A DNA stretch of 44,712 bases from Acidobacteriota bacterium. Lineage in GTDB: Bacteria > Acidobacteriota > Terriglobia > Acidiferrales > UBA7541. Position 1 is the stretch's first letter. Each line of letters opens with the position of its first letter. Where the stretch lies: contig QHYH01000124.1 of assembly GCA_003223215.1 (NCBI GenBank), forward strand, positions 1 through 44,712, given 5' to 3'. Shown here piece after piece: positions 15,965 to 27,400 of this stretch. The translations under genes were made by a program, and so were the position numbers. The notes under the pieces are model-generated. The model ran no database searches. It was not told the DNA's origin and saw only the letters and a program-made list of their open reading frames with translations.

Positions 15965-15986
15965 CGGGGCAATAAGAGGGCAATCA
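15965..15986 (+). repeat. G-rich 11-mer pair (copy C)
   Basis: CGGGGCAATAA followed by GAGGGCAATCA repeats the form of the tandem 11-mers at 7496 and 11903. It immediately precedes repeat copy 2 and can also be read as coding (RGNKRAINK), so the resemblance could be partly chance. Confidence 0.3.
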
Positions 15987-15987
15987 A

Positions 15988-16034
15988 TAAGCTGACCGAC
16001 CAGCTTGTGGAATCGCAGCACCAGGGACAACAGA
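15988..16034 (+). repeat. 47-bp diverged direct repeat, copy 2
   Basis: Partner of 15840-15886 (81 percent identity by eye, ungapped). It encodes KLTDQLVESQHQGQQ in the frame that runs on to PLDGSPM. Confidence 0.65.
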
Positions 16035-16375
16035 CGGCTGAGCCGCTGGACGGCAGTCCCATGAGGTGTCTCGGATCACCGGTAACTTTAGGCCCGGGCG
16101 CGTTCGATAAAGCCGTTTGAACGTGGCCGCCTGGTTTGCGGCAGACGCGGACAGCTATGGGAATTCAATTGTGGGAAGGAACGGTGCGAAGGTGTGCCGA
16201 TGCTGTGCCGCGGAGCGCTATGGATGACGGCATGCGCGTAAGTGAGGATTGCTGGAAAAAATTGCAGCGGAGAGTGTGGTTGGAGAAGGCGGAAAAAAGG
16301 ATCGGTCCGGCGTCCGGGCAAAGAGATGCAGGGCGCGCCGAAGCACGCGGAGTTTTCGGTTTGGAGAGATGGGTT

Positions 16376-16960
16376 TCATGCCGCGCTGGTCCGTGGTGGA
16401 GAGCGAAGTTGGATTTCGGCAGCGGTGAGCCGCTCGATGACCTTCATCGGTCCACCGCAGTTAGGGCAGTGGTAGAGGTCGGGGGAGTCCTCTGTGGAGG
16501 AAGTATGTTCTTCGCAAGGCGGTTGTTGTGCCGCTCCCAAGAGCTGAAAGCAAAGCGGGAGGAGCTTAGCGCGTCGTCGGCTGGCCAAGAAGCCAAAGTG
16601 GCGGATACGCACGAAGCCTTGCGGAAGCAGGTGCAAGAGAAAGCGGCTCAAGAACTCATCGACCGGTAGAGGCAGCAACTTCTGTTTGTTGTTGTCAGCG
16701 GAATCGCGCCAACGAAAGGTGACCTGGCCATGGGTGAAAGAGACCAGCCGATGGTTAGAGATGGCCACGCGATGGTGTAGCGGCCAAGATATTGCAGCAC
16801 GTATTCGGGACCACCGAAGGGGCGTTTTAAGTAAACCACCCAGTTTTGTCGGTAGAGTGGCCGTAACCAGGCAGCGAAGATTTTGGGCTTGGCGAGAAGC
16901 TTGAGGTTTCCCTCGAAGCGGAGCAGGCCGTCTTGGAAAGCCTACTCCGAGGAGACGGTA
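16376..16960 (-). pseudogene. IS91-family (rolling-circle Y2) transposase, degenerate C-terminal fragment
   Basis: Pieces of an IS91-type transposase appear in two minus-strand frames: AFQDGLLRFEGNLKLLAKP and WVVYLKRPFGGPEYVLQYLG in one, then HHRVAISNHRLVSFTHGQVT, then the tail LSRFLLHLLPQGFVRIRHFG and the zinc-binding-like CPNCGGPMKVIERLT in another. A frameshift separates them near the motif GRYT, and an in-frame TAG precedes AFQDG. The catalytic HUH and tyrosine regions upstream are missing. The noncoding DNA down to about 16088 looks like the rest of the same insertion. Inactive. Confidence 0.75.
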
Positions 16961-17387
16961 GTCAGCCAAAGGTACGGCGCAGAGATCCCTCGGTGACTTG
17001 CCCAAAATCGTATGAGTTCTTTGATTGCTCGCGGATACTTGCTTCTGCTTGAGGCACTTAGGAGAGACCGGCCCGGATTGTCGCCAGCAGGCTACCGATG
17101 GTAATCCCGTCATTGGGACCTAGCTATTAGCTTAGCTAGGCCGCAAGTCCGCTCTCCGCACTTTCTGTCAGTTTTGCCAGTTCCGAAGGGACCGAGGCTG
17201 ATGCTTATATTCCTCGAAAGGGTGGTTGCCTGTGACAAACACAGGTTTCGTGTGCAGGTCATGCGCGTCGAGCATCGTGGAGGAGGTGACGCGAGACTGA
17301 CACCGCATTTTCCCCAATCGAATGTCTTGAACAAGACTGGTGAGTCGTAAATCGTGCCCTCCGTAAGCACCAGGGAGTGCGTTCCAC

Positions 17388-20300
17388 ATGGGTCTGTTGG
17401 CTAATCTGAAGTTGCGCAAGAAGCTCCTCGTCGCGCTCACGCCTTTGATCGTGATGGTCGTGGCGGCCGGGTTGTATTCCTCCATCGAGGCCAAGAGGAT
17501 CGACACGTGGTACAGCCGGCTGATCGACAATGACATTAAATCCGTCTACAAGATGGATGCGGCCCGCTCTCTCGTTATGCGATACGGCTTATTCCTGGAT
17601 CGCTTGATCGTCGAAACCGATCCCGCTCGCAGGCAATCGCTGAACGCCCAGCTAGAGGACAGCTACACCGAGTACCAAGCTCGCATCGCGGAGGCCAAGC
17701 GGCTTTACCCTGCATACTCGCAGCAGATTGCTGCGGCCGCTGCTAGGTTTGAAAAGGCCGTAGCGGATTCTCGACCGGCTCGTACTGCGGCCCTCGCCAA
17801 CCAGAATCAAAAGGTCGCAGGAATCATGCATTCGACAGTTGCCGAAGAAATGGAGCAAGCTCGCAATCAGGCCATGACTATAGCCGCAGATATGGAAAAG
17901 GCGGCTGATAAACGATCCGACGATCTCACCAATTTGACACATCGCTCGATTCTGATCACCTGGCTGGTTTTAGGATTGGGGATTGTTGGCTCTTTTGCGG
18001 TTGTCTCCTACTTCTTGCAGACGGACGTGGTCCGGGAACTCTGGACGATTCGCGACTCAATCCAGGCGTTGGCGGTCGGCGAACTCGATCGCCCCATACC
18101 GTTCGTGAATCGCCCTAACGAAATTGGAGAGATTGGGCGTTCTCTTCACACGCTCCAAGGCGGCGCGAGAGATAGAGAAACGCAATCCTGGGTGAAAGCC
18201 GAAGTGGCGGCTACCGGCGTCCGACTGCAGTCGGCTGAGGATTTTGGGACTTTCTCATCAACCTTGCTGTCGCGCCTATCTGAGGCCATCCCACTGCTCT
18301 ATGCGGCCTTTTATCTCGCGGACGATTCGCGGTTGCGCGTCGACCGCATTGGCACATTCGCTTTGCATGGCGCGCCCGACTCCGCTTCTTTTGCTCTTGG
18401 GGAGGCTCTTGTCGGTCAGGCAGCTCTGGAAAAACGAACCTTGGAAATCTCTCCTGCCAAACGGGAAGCTCTTCAGGTTTCCACGGGCGTCGGCAGCATC
18501 GCTGCCGGGCAGGTGCTGTTTGTTCCGGTCTTGAATCATGACCTGCTCATCGGAGTGATCGAGTTCGCGACGGTTTCCGCGCTCACCGAGCGGCAGCAGA
18601 CGCTTCTCGACGCGCTTGTGCCTTCGGTCGCGATGAACGCGCAGCTCCTCTCTCGGAACTTGGAAACGCAGCGACTTCTGGAACAAACGCGTGCGCAAGC
18701 GGAATCGCTCGCAGCGTCGGAAGGCCTGATCAAAGCACGCAAGGAAGAACTGGAGGCCAGTAATCGCGCGCTAGAAACTTCGCAGGAAGAATTGCGGCGC
18801 GCGAAGGAAATGGCTGAAAGCGCTACAAAGATCAAGTCCGAGTTTGTGGCCAACATGAGCCATGAGATCCGGACGCCGATGAACGCCATCATCGGCATGT
18901 CGCATTTGGCATTAAAAACCGATTTGAATCCTCGTCAGAGGGGCTATGTCCGTAAGATTCAGCAGTCCGGGCAGCATTTGCTGGGCATCATCAACGACAT
19001 TCTGGACTTCTCGAAGATTGAAGCCGGGAAGCTCACAGTGGAGACCATCGATTTCGATCTCGAGAAAGTCCTTGAAAATGTGAGCAATCTGATTTCCGAG
19101 AAAGCCGCCGGCAAAGGTCTAGAACTTGTTTTCGATATCGACCCTGCAGTTTATCCCCATCCCAAGGGTGATCCCCTGCGTCTCGGCCAAATCCTGATCA
19201 ATTTCTGCAACAACGCCGCGAAATTTACCGAGCATGGCGAAATTGTGGTGAAAGCTCGCATGCAAGAGGAGGACGAGAAGGGCCAGCTTGTTTGTTTCTC
19301 AGTTTCCGACACCGGGATCGGACTGACCAACGAGCAGATGGGCCGTCTTTTTCGGGCGTTCGAACAAGCGGACGCTTCGACCACGCGGCAGCATGGAGGC
19401 ACGGGCCTTGGGCTCGCGATATCCAAAAAGTTGGCGCAATTAATGGGTGGCGACGTCGGCGTGACCAGCGAAGTCGGAAAAGGCAGTACCTTCTGGTTTA
19501 CCGCGTATCTTGGCAAGAGTGACCGTGTGGCCGCGCGCCTCACGCGTCCCGAGCTTCAAGGGCGCCGTGTGCTCATCATCGACGACAATGCGCAGGCGCG
19601 CGAAGTCCTTTCCAGCATGTTGCTCAACATGACGTTTGACGTTCATGAGGCGCCGTCCGGCGAGGAAGGTATTGAACTCATAAAACAGGCTCTTGATAGG
19701 AATGAGCCCTACGACATGGCCTTCATCGATTGGCAGATGCCGGGAATCGACGGCATTGAGACCGGAAAGCGCATCCGCGCTCTGCCTCATGCGGAACATC
19801 ATCCGCATCTCGTGATGGTCACCGCGTATGGGCGAGAAGAGGTGTTGCGCCAGGCCGACCAGACTTCCTTTGAAAACGTCCTGATCAAACCGGTTACGCC
19901 ATCGATGCTCTTTGATTCCGTCATACAAGCGCTCGGCACGAGTCAGACGCCGCGGGAGCCACAAGAAACTTCCACTTCCCAAATGGATTTCTCCGCCATC
20001 CGTGGGGCGCGCGTCCTGCTCGTGGAAGACAATGAACTTAATCGCGAGGTGGCAATGGGCCTGCTCGAAGACACTCACCTGAATATCGAGCAGGCGGAGA
20101 ACGGCGCTGTTGCCGTGCAAATGATCACAAAACAGCCCTACGACCTCGTACTAATGGATATGCAGATGCCCGTCATGGACGGCATCAGCGCCACCAAGGC
20201 CATCCGCTCCAACCCGCGCTTCGCTGCCCTTCCTATTATCGCGATGACCGCAAACGCCATGGATCGTGAGCGCGACGCTTGCCTGGCCGCTGGGATGAAC

Positions 20301-21044
20301 GATCATCTGGCGAAGCCGATTGATCCGGACAAATTATTCAACGCGCTTTCGCGTTGGATTGCTCCGCGTGCCAAATCGGGAGTGGCTGCCACTGCAGCGG
20401 CTCCGGATTCCAGGGCAAGTTTCGCTTTTACGACCGCTTCCGGCGATCTTGTCATCTCGGGAATCGACACTGTGGCCGCTATGAAGCGTACCGGTGGCAA
20501 CCGCAAGCGCTACGAAGCTTTTTTGCAACGATTCGCGGAGACGCAATCACATGCCGTCGACGACATTCGCTCGGCTCTTGCGGCAAATGATTCTCCAACG
20601 GCACAGCGCTTCGCTCATTCGTTGAAAGGCGTTTCCGCTAATCTTGGCGCGAATGGGCTTGCCGAAGTTGCTGCTGCAGCGGAAGCAGCCATCGAGTCGA
20701 ATCAATCCATCGCGCCCAGCCTAGAAGCCCTCGCACGTTCACTCGACCTGACGGTTGCGGCTATTCGAGCAACTCTCTCCAACCGTTCCACTGAGGCCAA
20801 TGTTCCTTCTCCTTACCCCGACACGTCGACCGTTGTACAACCGCTAACTCGGCTAAAGAAACTGCTTGAGACCGACGACGGCGATGCCTCCGATTTTCTT
20901 CTCGAGGCGCGGCCACTGCTGGCGCCGATTTTACTGCCATCTGAACTTGATTCCTTGTCCGCTCATGTTGGGAATTTCGCTTATTCCGACGCGTTGCATT
21001 CACTTTCTGGAATCGCCGCTCGACTTTCTTTGACTCTGGATTGA
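17388..21044 (+). CDS. Hybrid sensor histidine kinase (HAMP-GAF-HisKA-HATPase-REC-REC-HPt)
   Basis: A 1218-aa inner-membrane phosphorelay protein. TM1 (about 12-32) and TM2 (about 186-210) enclose a helical periplasmic sensor of about 150 residues; HAMP follows (about 210-265), then a GAF domain (about 285-430) and a coiled coil. HisKA has the phosphoacceptor His492 in [11 protein letters not shown]; the ATPase has NNAAKF, DTGIGL and GGTGLGLAI. Two receiver domains follow with phosphoacceptors Asp781 ([11 protein letters not shown]) and Asp924 ([11 protein letters not shown]), and an HPt domain with His1077 in AHSLKG. All phosphotransfer residues are present, so a complete His-Asp-His relay is encoded. 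AGGGAG precedes the ATG. It is followed after 4 nt by a REC-PP2C phosphatase, its likely output partner. Confidence 0.92.
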   Translation: MGLLANLKLRKKLLVALTPLIVMVVAAGLYSSIEAKRIDTWYSRLIDNDIKSVYKMDAARSLVMRYGLFLDRLIVETDPARRQSLNAQLEDSYTEYQARIAEAKRLYPAYSQQIAAAAARFEKAVADSRPARTAALANQNQKVAGIMHSTVAEEMEQARNQAMTIAADMEKAADKRSDDLTNLTHRSILITWLVLGLGIVGSFAVVSYFLQTDVVRELWTIRDSIQALAVGELDRPIPFVNRPNEIGEIGRSLHTLQGGARDRETQSWVKAEVAATGVRLQSAEDFGTFSSTLLSRLSEAIPLLYAAFYLADDSRLRVDRIGTFALHGAPDSASFALGEALVGQAALEKRTLEISPAKREALQVSTGVGSIAAGQVLFVPVLNHDLLIGVIEFATVSALTERQQTLLDALVPSVAMNAQLLSRNLETQRLLEQTRAQAESLAASEGLIKARKEELEASNRALETSQEELRRAKEMAESATKIKSEFVANMSHEIRTPMNAIIGMSHLALKTDLNPRQRGYVRKIQQSGQHLLGIINDILDFSKIEAGKLTVETIDFDLEKVLENVSNLISEKAAGKGLELVFDIDPAVYPHPKGDPLRLGQILINFCNNAAKFTEHGEIVVKARMQEEDEKGQLVCFSVSDTGIGLTNEQMGRLFRAFEQADASTTRQHGGTGLGLAISKKLAQLMGGDVGVTSEVGKGSTFWFTAYLGKSDRVAARLTRPELQGRRVLIIDDNAQAREVLSSMLLNMTFDVHEAPSGEEGIELIKQALDRNEPYDMAFIDWQMPGIDGIETGKRIRALPHAEHHPHLVMVTAYGREEVLRQADQTSFENVLIKPVTPSMLFDSVIQALGTSQTPREPQETSTSQMDFSAIRGARVLLVEDNELNREVAMGLLEDTHLNIEQAENGAVAVQMITKQPYDLVLMDMQMPVMDGISATKAIRSNPRFAALPIIAMTANAMDRERDACLAAGMNDHLAKPIDPDKLFNALSRWIAPRAKSGVAATAAAPDSRASFAFTTASGDLVISGIDTVAAMKRTGGNRKRYEAFLQRFAETQSHAVDDIRSALAANDSPTAQRFAHSLKGVSANLGANGLAEVAAAAEAAIESNQSIAPSLEALARSLDLTVAAIRATLSNRSTEANVPSPYPDTSTVVQPLTRLKKLLETDDGDASDFLLEARPLLAPILLPSELDSLSAHVGNFAYSDALHSLSGIAARLSLTLD

Positions 21045-21048
21045 AACC

Positions 21049-22218
21049 ATGTCCGCCACACCTCAGCAGGCGCCCGCAACACAGAAACTCATACTGATCG
21101 TCGACGACACGCCGCTAAATATCGGCGTGATCTCCGGCGCTCTCAAGGATTTTTACAAGACCAAAGTTGCCACCAACGGCGAAAAAGCACTCGCTCTTGC
21201 CGGTGCCGAGGAAAAACCAGACCTCATCCTCCTCGACGTCATGATGCCCGGGATGGACGGCTACGAGGTGTGTAGTCGCCTGAAAGCGGACCCCAGCACG
21301 CGCGAGATTCCTGTGATCTTTCTGACTGGCCAGACCGGTGCGGAAGATGAAACCCGCGGATTTGATGTCGGGGCCGTGGATTACGTCCACAAACCGTTTT
21401 CGCCGGCCGTGGTGAAGGCGCGCGTCCGCAGCCACATCATGCTTCGCGAGGCTCGCGCGCAACTCGCGGCGCAGCTCCTTGCACTGAACAACGAACTCGA
21501 AATGGCGCGGGAGATTCAACTCTCCATCCTTCCTCATTCCGTTCCCGGGGTTCCAGGCCTTGACATTGCTGCGCGCTTTTTCCCTATGACGTCTGTAGCC
21601 GGGGACTTTTACGACTTCATTCAGGTCGACGACACGCATCTTGGTATCCTCATCGCCGACGTTTCTGGCCACGGTCTCCCCTCCGCGCTCATTGCGTCCA
21701 TGTTGCAGGTCGCTCTCACTGGGCAGGCCCATCATGCGGCGGAGCCCGCGGAGGTTCTGGCGGGTCTCAATCGAGCACTGTGCGGGAAGTTCACGCACAA
21801 TTTTGTCACCGCAGCGTACGTTTATCTCGATCTCGAGAAACAACTCATGCGTTACGCTGGCGCCGGGCACCCACCAGTTCTTCAGTGGCGCAATTCCACG
21901 GGAACAACATCCAAAGTTCTACAAAATGGCTTGGTTCTTGGAATGTTTAACGAAGCAACCTATGAAGCACTGGAACTGATTCTGGAACCGGGCGACCGCC
22001 ACGTGCTCTACACGGACGGAGTGGTGGAAGCAGCGAATCCAGCGCAGGAAGAGTTTGGTGCAGATCGCGTCATGCGCTTTATGGAAAGCAACAAGCAATT
22101 GGTAGCAGATGAATTTGCTGACAGCTTCCTGGCGGAATTGTCGCATTGGTCAGGGCAAACCATCGAACAAGGGCAGCAGGACGACATCACACTTCTGGTT
22201 GTCGATTTCAAAGGGTAA
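21049..22218 (+). CDS. Response regulator with PP2C/RsbU-type phosphatase output
   Basis: The 389-aa protein has an N-terminal receiver (residues 14-130; phosphoacceptor Asp63 in LLDVMMPGMDG, Lys in VHKPFSP), a short coiled-coil linker (AQLAAQLLALNNELEMAREI), and a PPM/SpoIIE-type serine phosphatase domain: SVAGDFYDF, the metal-binding IADVSGHGLPSALIA, LYTDGVVEAAN and the final GQQDDITLLVV, whose aspartates complete the metal site. RsbU-like proteins dephosphorylate anti-sigma-factor antagonists, so the pair with the upstream hybrid kinase probably feeds a partner-switching stress response. No RsbW/RsbV partner genes lie in the window. The ATG is 4 nt after the kinase stop, so translation is likely coupled. 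Confidence 0.92.
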   Translation: MSATPQQAPATQKLILIVDDTPLNIGVISGALKDFYKTKVATNGEKALALAGAEEKPDLILLDVMMPGMDGYEVCSRLKADPSTREIPVIFLTGQTGAEDETRGFDVGAVDYVHKPFSPAVVKARVRSHIMLREARAQLAAQLLALNNELEMAREIQLSILPHSVPGVPGLDIAARFFPMTSVAGDFYDFIQVDDTHLGILIADVSGHGLPSALIASMLQVALTGQAHHAAEPAEVLAGLNRALCGKFTHNFVTAAYVYLDLEKQLMRYAGAGHPPVLQWRNSTGTTSKVLQNGLVLGMFNEATYEALELILEPGDRHVLYTDGVVEAANPAQEEFGADRVMRFMESNKQLVADEFADSFLAELSHWSGQTIEQGQQDDITLLVVDFKG

Positions 22219-22429
22219 AACCAGTCCGTGATGCCTGACACTGATCCTTTGGGATGGTAAACAGACCGTATGGCTGTTCGCTGACTTCTCAGACTTTCCC
22301 TGACCCAGGGGTTTTGCGCCGCGACGATTCTGACAGAAAACGCCGCGCCACGATTTCCACCGGGGTGTTGAAGCAGCGCTGGCAGACACTGTGGCGCCAC
22401 TGACTGTAATAATGGCGCAAACAAACTCT

Positions 22430-23131
22430 TTAACGCACAACCTCCATGTTGCGGACGCCAGCAGTGAACGAAAGGCTCGCTCCGGCCACTTGTGGAACCC
22501 ACCACAACTTTCTGATCCACGGATTCTGGCTCACCATCATGAGCTTGCCTAGAAAATCCATCAACGCCGGGCTTGCCTGCGTTGCGGCGTAAATCGCATT
22601 CGAATTGGCGAACGGCCGCAGGGAAGGATTTGCTTCCTGCCCGTAGCCATTAGCCACCGCCTGGCGCGTGGTCCACGCGTCAAACGTCGCGCCGCTGTGG
22701 CTAACCACCATCAACCCGTACCAAATCTTTCCTTGTTTCGGAGTTGCGCGTGGCCGGGTTGCCGGCCCGGCCGGCAGAAATGGCTGCGCGGCAGAGCGCA
22801 GAGTTACCGGCTCCACTTCAGGCCTGACCTTGGGTTCCGGCGCTGAAGGCAGGGAAGACGCGGCCACCGTATGAACGTCGAAATCGGTTGCCACAGGTAA
22901 ATTGGCGAGCGACACGGCTTGGGCGTCCGGGGTTGGCGAACTGGTCGAACGGGAACTTTGCGCCGCTGCCTTGGCACGTCGACTTAAATGAGTGCGTCGA
23001 AGCCAAGAAAAGCTGCGGGTCGCCGTGAATGAGTCTTGCGCAAAGCCTTCAGCCCCACTCACGAGAATAGTGATCGTTGCAGCCAGAAGGAAGAAGCGGG
23101 CATCTTTATACGTTTGCGGCCTCGCTCTCAT
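22430..23131 (-). CDS. Membrane or secreted protein of unknown function (233 aa)
   Basis: An N-terminal signal peptide or anchor (residues 11-31) is followed by a low-complexity Ala/Ser/Pro-rich region and then a conserved-looking C-terminal domain: GKIWYGLMVVSHSGATFDAW, TRQAVANGYGQEANPSLRPF, and a final amphipathic segment WWVPQVAGASLSFTAGVRN. I have the impression that similar proteins occur in Acidobacteriota, but no function is known to me. It converges tail-to-tail on the phosphatase gene with a 212-nt gap in which no strong terminator stands out. Confidence 0.65.
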   Translation of the reverse strand: MRARPQTYKDARFFLLAATITILVSGAEGFAQDSFTATRSFSWLRRTHLSRRAKAAAQSSRSTSSPTPDAQAVSLANLPVATDFDVHTVAASSLPSAPEPKVRPEVEPVTLRSAAQPFLPAGPATRPRATPKQGKIWYGLMVVSHSGATFDAWTTRQAVANGYGQEANPSLRPFANSNAIYAATQASPALMDFLGKLMMVSQNPWIRKLWWVPQVAGASLSFTAGVRNMEVVR

Positions 23132-24094
23132 TCCACACTCATCTCCCCGGCCTGCCCTGGGGTAGGGACCAGCCGCAGCCGCTCAAAGTGGGCTGGAGAA
23201 TTGCGAGTGCACAAACCGCATAGACGCATTTTTAGTTCTCCCGGCGGACCGTGATACACACGAGTCGCTCTGTGGGCTAGGCAGATCAAACTCTGCAACT
23301 GGTGGGAGGGAAATACTTCGCGCTAGCCACGAACTTCACCGCCAATTGTCAAAGAGGTCTGAGACGAACGCTAATTCACCGCGAAGAATAAAGCTCCATG
23401 AGCAGGCTGGTCAATCAGGTGAACACACCAAAAGCATACTAAGATTGAAACCTGATCGCAGCAGTAACCTTGGAATACATGACCAGCCGGATTAGGCAGG
23501 CGGCGGATCAATCCCGAGTTCGCTTTCCACTTGCCAAAAGAACTCAATGCACGATACCTGCCTTCGTTGCGATACGAAGAATTTTGCTGCGCTCACTTTG
23601 CGGAATTCCTGGCAAGGTTCAAGACTCTGGGAACTTCGCAGGGACTGCTGAGTGCTTTCCGCTTGATGTCTACATGCATCTGTTCAACCCATTCTTGTGC
23701 TTATTCCACACAACTTAACAATGACGTTCACACCCCTGCGAAAAGTCCTGCGCGTAGTCTCTGCCGTCCTCGGGCAATCGCTAAGTTGCGGCGGCTGCGT
23801 CGGGTCGTCGGGGAAGAAAACGTAGGATTGGCACTGTGCCATGATTCCTACTTCTCGTCGTGCGGGAACACGTAAGTGGTCCACCCACGCGGCAAAATCC
23901 AGAGCACACCTAATTTGGCGCGGACACTATCAGAAAATCTCTCCGAGCCGCCGATAACTTGTACCTGCTCGGAATACCAAGCAGCGGCCCGGCAGGCATT
24001 GACGGCCGCTTCTCCGGCACAGTTCCGGTTGACTTCTTAAGCTTCCAGCGTCGATTCCCTCCCATGGTTCCAAGAGTCCGCATTCTCAGTTCCT
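23132..24094. other. Long intergenic region without supportable genes
   Basis: Several open frames of 60-115 codons overlap on both strands but none has family signal, a good ribosome-binding site or balanced composition. No repeats or RNA structures were recognised. Together with the decayed gene at 24095-24335 it separates the signalling operon from the MoxR train. Confidence 0.4.
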
Positions 24095-24335
24095 TCACTC
24101 ACCCCGGCGTGGAAATATCCCGTCCGTCCGACGGTGCGGCAACAATCCAGCGCACGCATGAACCGCGACCGTGATACACATCCGGTCAAACACATCCTCC
24201 TCGGTCCAGAAGCTTGAATCCATTCGGTACAGTCCACGGATCGCAGCTTCAAACAGCGATTCAGCCTCAACTTTGGTTAGTGTGTTCGATTCCAAGGCTA
24301 TCCACAAACTTAACGACGCATTTCCGCTTGAACAT
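24095..24335 (-). pseudogene. Small protein of unknown function, frameshifted
   Basis: The minus strand reads MFKRKCVVKFVDSLGIEHT from an ATG at 24335, then shifts frame by a small indel to continue KVEAESLFEAAIRGLYRMDS and EEDVFDRMCITVAVH. I recall the combined pattern (a beta strand with VDSLGIEHTVEVEAESLFEA, then a conserved TEEDVFDRMCITVEV) from short hypothetical proteins common in Acidobacteriota and often near mobile DNA. The C-terminal end is also scrambled, so this copy is dead. Confidence 0.5.
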
Positions 24336-24465
24336 TGCAAACGTCCGGGAATGGATTTGGCGGAGGCGGGACTTACTCTTCGGAGTTTACTTCATCGGAG
24401 AGCGATGCGCCATCGGAACCGCTAGAGCAAGACGTGATTGCGAAATCAACTCGCTGCTGCGGCCG

Positions 24466-27400
24466 CTAGGGATTTTTGCTCAAACGCCGGTAGTAATCGG
24501 CGACGGATTCCTGGTATTCCGTCGGGACGGCGGAGGCCTTTCCAGCGCGGGCTCCGCTCGACGCGCCTGCGCGACGTAGCACAAGTTCCAACTTGTCCAC
24601 CGAGCTGAGCAGTCCGCGTTGCATGCGCTCCACCATTGACGGGTTGCCCGGGAAACGGCTCGGATCGAGCTGCTGCATTCGCCGCACCAAGTCGGCCACT
24701 TCTTTCGCGGCCTGCGGATCGTCTAGCACCATGTGGCGTAACTCGTTCAGGTCTCGCATCCCCTGCTGAAAAGTACGCTCCGAATCGTCCAGATTGCTCG
24801 GTTCCACGGGCGCAGGCCGCTCCCCCGGGTGTCCGTACCGGTTATTGCCAGTGTTGATGTTGCCCCATACGGTGCCGTCTCCAGTGCCGCCGTAGCGAAT
24901 ATCGCCGCTTAGGTTGCCGGAATTATCGTTGCGGCCGAGACTATCTCCGGCAAGCTGGCCTGTGCGTCCCTGCTTTCCGTCCTGCTGACTGCGCCCCCCA
25001 TTCTGTTGTCGGGAGTCCTGCCCGCTCGTGGAACTGCCGCGCGAACCCGCCATAGCTTCGAGTTGGCTGCGAAGCCGCTCCAACTGGTCGAGTGCCGCCG
25101 TCGCGTTGGGCTGGTTTGCGCCGGGTTGTCCCGGCTTGCCTTGCCCGACTTCCTTCTGCGCGTCCTGCAGCTGCTGGTTCAGTTTCTCGAGACCCTGCGC
25201 GATCTCGGTTTCGGTGCCATTCGAATTTGGATCGATTCCACGCCGCAACCAGTCCGCCGTTCTTTGCACATGATTATCGAGATCGGACTCATCCATCTCC
25301 GTAAGCGCATCGCGCAATTTCCGGGCGACCCCCGGTTGGGTGTGAGCCATTTCGCGTGCGGTATCGCGAACTCCTCTCTGCAATCTCGAGAGGTCGTCCG
25401 AGAGCTTCTGCCGCTCCTGCGCCAAGCGGTCGCGCTCCTGAACTCGCATCTTCATACGGTCCAGATCCGTCGGGCTTGCATCACGCTGCTGGGTGGCGAA
25501 TTTGCCGATCTGCTGGGCTTGTGCGCGCTCCTCTTGCGTCAATCGACTGGCCTCGCGGGCGAGAGAGTCCATCTTGTTCGAGGCAAGCTGCTGCTGCGTG
25601 CCCGCGAGCAAATTCGACGCTTGACGAAGCTGATCGGCGGCCTCTTGCCCTGCAGCGCCTGCGTCCTGTTGCGACCGGTCCGCGCGTTTCATCGCGTCGG
25701 TCGCCCGTCTCAAACGTTCGAGTGCTTGCTCTGTTCGCGGATCTCCGGATTTCCCTGCCTGCGAGCCGCTCCCCGCTGATGTACCCTGCTGCTGCGAACT
25801 CTGCTCTGACCCGTTCGCACTCTGCTCGCCCCGCGTCATTTGTTCGATCTGCCGCTGCAATTGTTCCGCTTCGCGTCGCAGCATTTCCTGTTCCCAACGT
25901 TGCTGGAAACTCTGTTGGGTATTACGTTGCTGGTTCGCCAAGTCCTCCTGGCGTTTGGCCAGCGCGTCCAGTTTCTTCAGGGCGTCCTCTACATCCTTTT
26001 CGCGCTGCTCCGCCGGAGCTGCTTTGTGCGCAGTTTCATACTGATTCTTTTCCGTGTCCAATTCCAGATCGAACAAACTGGCCAGATCGCGCCCGGCGTT
26101 GCCAGTACCGGACCCGCCACTGCCGCGCTGTCCGAAGGCAACTTCGATTTTTCGGAACGTGGCCTCGGCGCGCAGCAATGCTTGCAGCGCTTTCTGCTCC
26201 CATTGCATCGCATCCTTCCACTGCGTCTGTCCGAGCTTTTCCGCCGAAGGCAGCATCGCCTTAGCCGCATCCCGCATGTCTTTGTCGAAATCGGAGAACT
26301 CTTCGTTGGCCTGGGAAAGATCACGGCTCTGCATGCGAACCGAAAGCGCCATGACCTGATCGCGAAGTTTGCGCTGCGCATCAGATAGGAACTGGCCTGC
26401 CGCCGATGCCTCCTTGGGACTCGACATCTTGTCGTTCTGCTGCTTCCAGGTGGCCGCGATCAACTCTTTCTGCCGTCTGGAAATTTCCATCTGGTTGTTG
26501 CCACCGCTCCCAGCGCCGTTGCCTTCGATCTGTTGCGATTGCGAAAACTCGCGCTCAAAAGGTTCGACCTGGACGAAGCTGATGTCCGTGCGAGCCTCGC
26601 TATGACCGTCCCGTGCAGTCGCGTATAAGCTCACCAAATCGCCCGGCACCAGCTTGAATTCTTCCAGCGGGAGCATGTAGGAACCATTGGCGCTCTTCGC
26701 GCCAGCGGATTTAAGCAAGTTCACGTCCTGAGTCGGCCCGCCATTCACGGAGTAGTGCAGGCGCACGTCATGGAGACCGAACTGGTCCCGCGCCGTCACG
26801 CCGACGGTCACTTCCTCGATTGCGCTGGCGCGGTAATCGCCGCCGGGTCGATCGATCGAGATTTCCGGCGGCATGGCCTTATCCGTCGCGATGAAGTAGT
26901 CCTCCGATAAGCGCACCTCCTGGCCGCCATCGAGGTCCGCCAGATGATACGCGCCATCCTTTTCCAAACGAATCGAGCCTCGGTACCTGTTTCCCTCGCT
27001 GCCCGCAAGTTGCATCATCTGGCCGTTGTCGAGCGTCAACCGGCCATCCTTTAAAGGACGATCCATCTCCACTTCAATGACGGCTTCCGTTCCTTCGATT
27101 GCTCGCAGGTCGCCCGCGTGTTCCTCGGTCACCGGCTTCATTCCCGTCCATGCCGGATAATGGTAAGTAACTTTGATTTGTTTCAAAGAAGGCAGGTCCA
27201 GCACGCGCAATTTGTAGTGCCTCGAGACAAGCGGCCCTGCAGCCACATAATATTCAACAGTTTCCGGCAGCCCGGCGAAAACGAACTGATAGGTCGTGCC
27301 GCCGCCCGTGTCGTGCTCGTCCTGCATGGCCACAGGTTCCCATCCGGAGGCGCTCGCGTAATGTGCGAACAGCCGCGCTTGGTCGGGATGCATCCCGGTC

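Noticed and set aside
21115-21870. 251-codon minus-strand frame within the PP2C response regulator
   Set aside because: The receiver and phosphatase motifs are in the plus-strand frame; no competing evidence.
25356-26264. 302-codon open frame on the plus strand
   Set aside because: Antisense to the Gln/Arg-rich coiled coil of the DUF4175-like gene; its Ser/Arg/Pro-rich composition mirrors the repetitive codons opposite.
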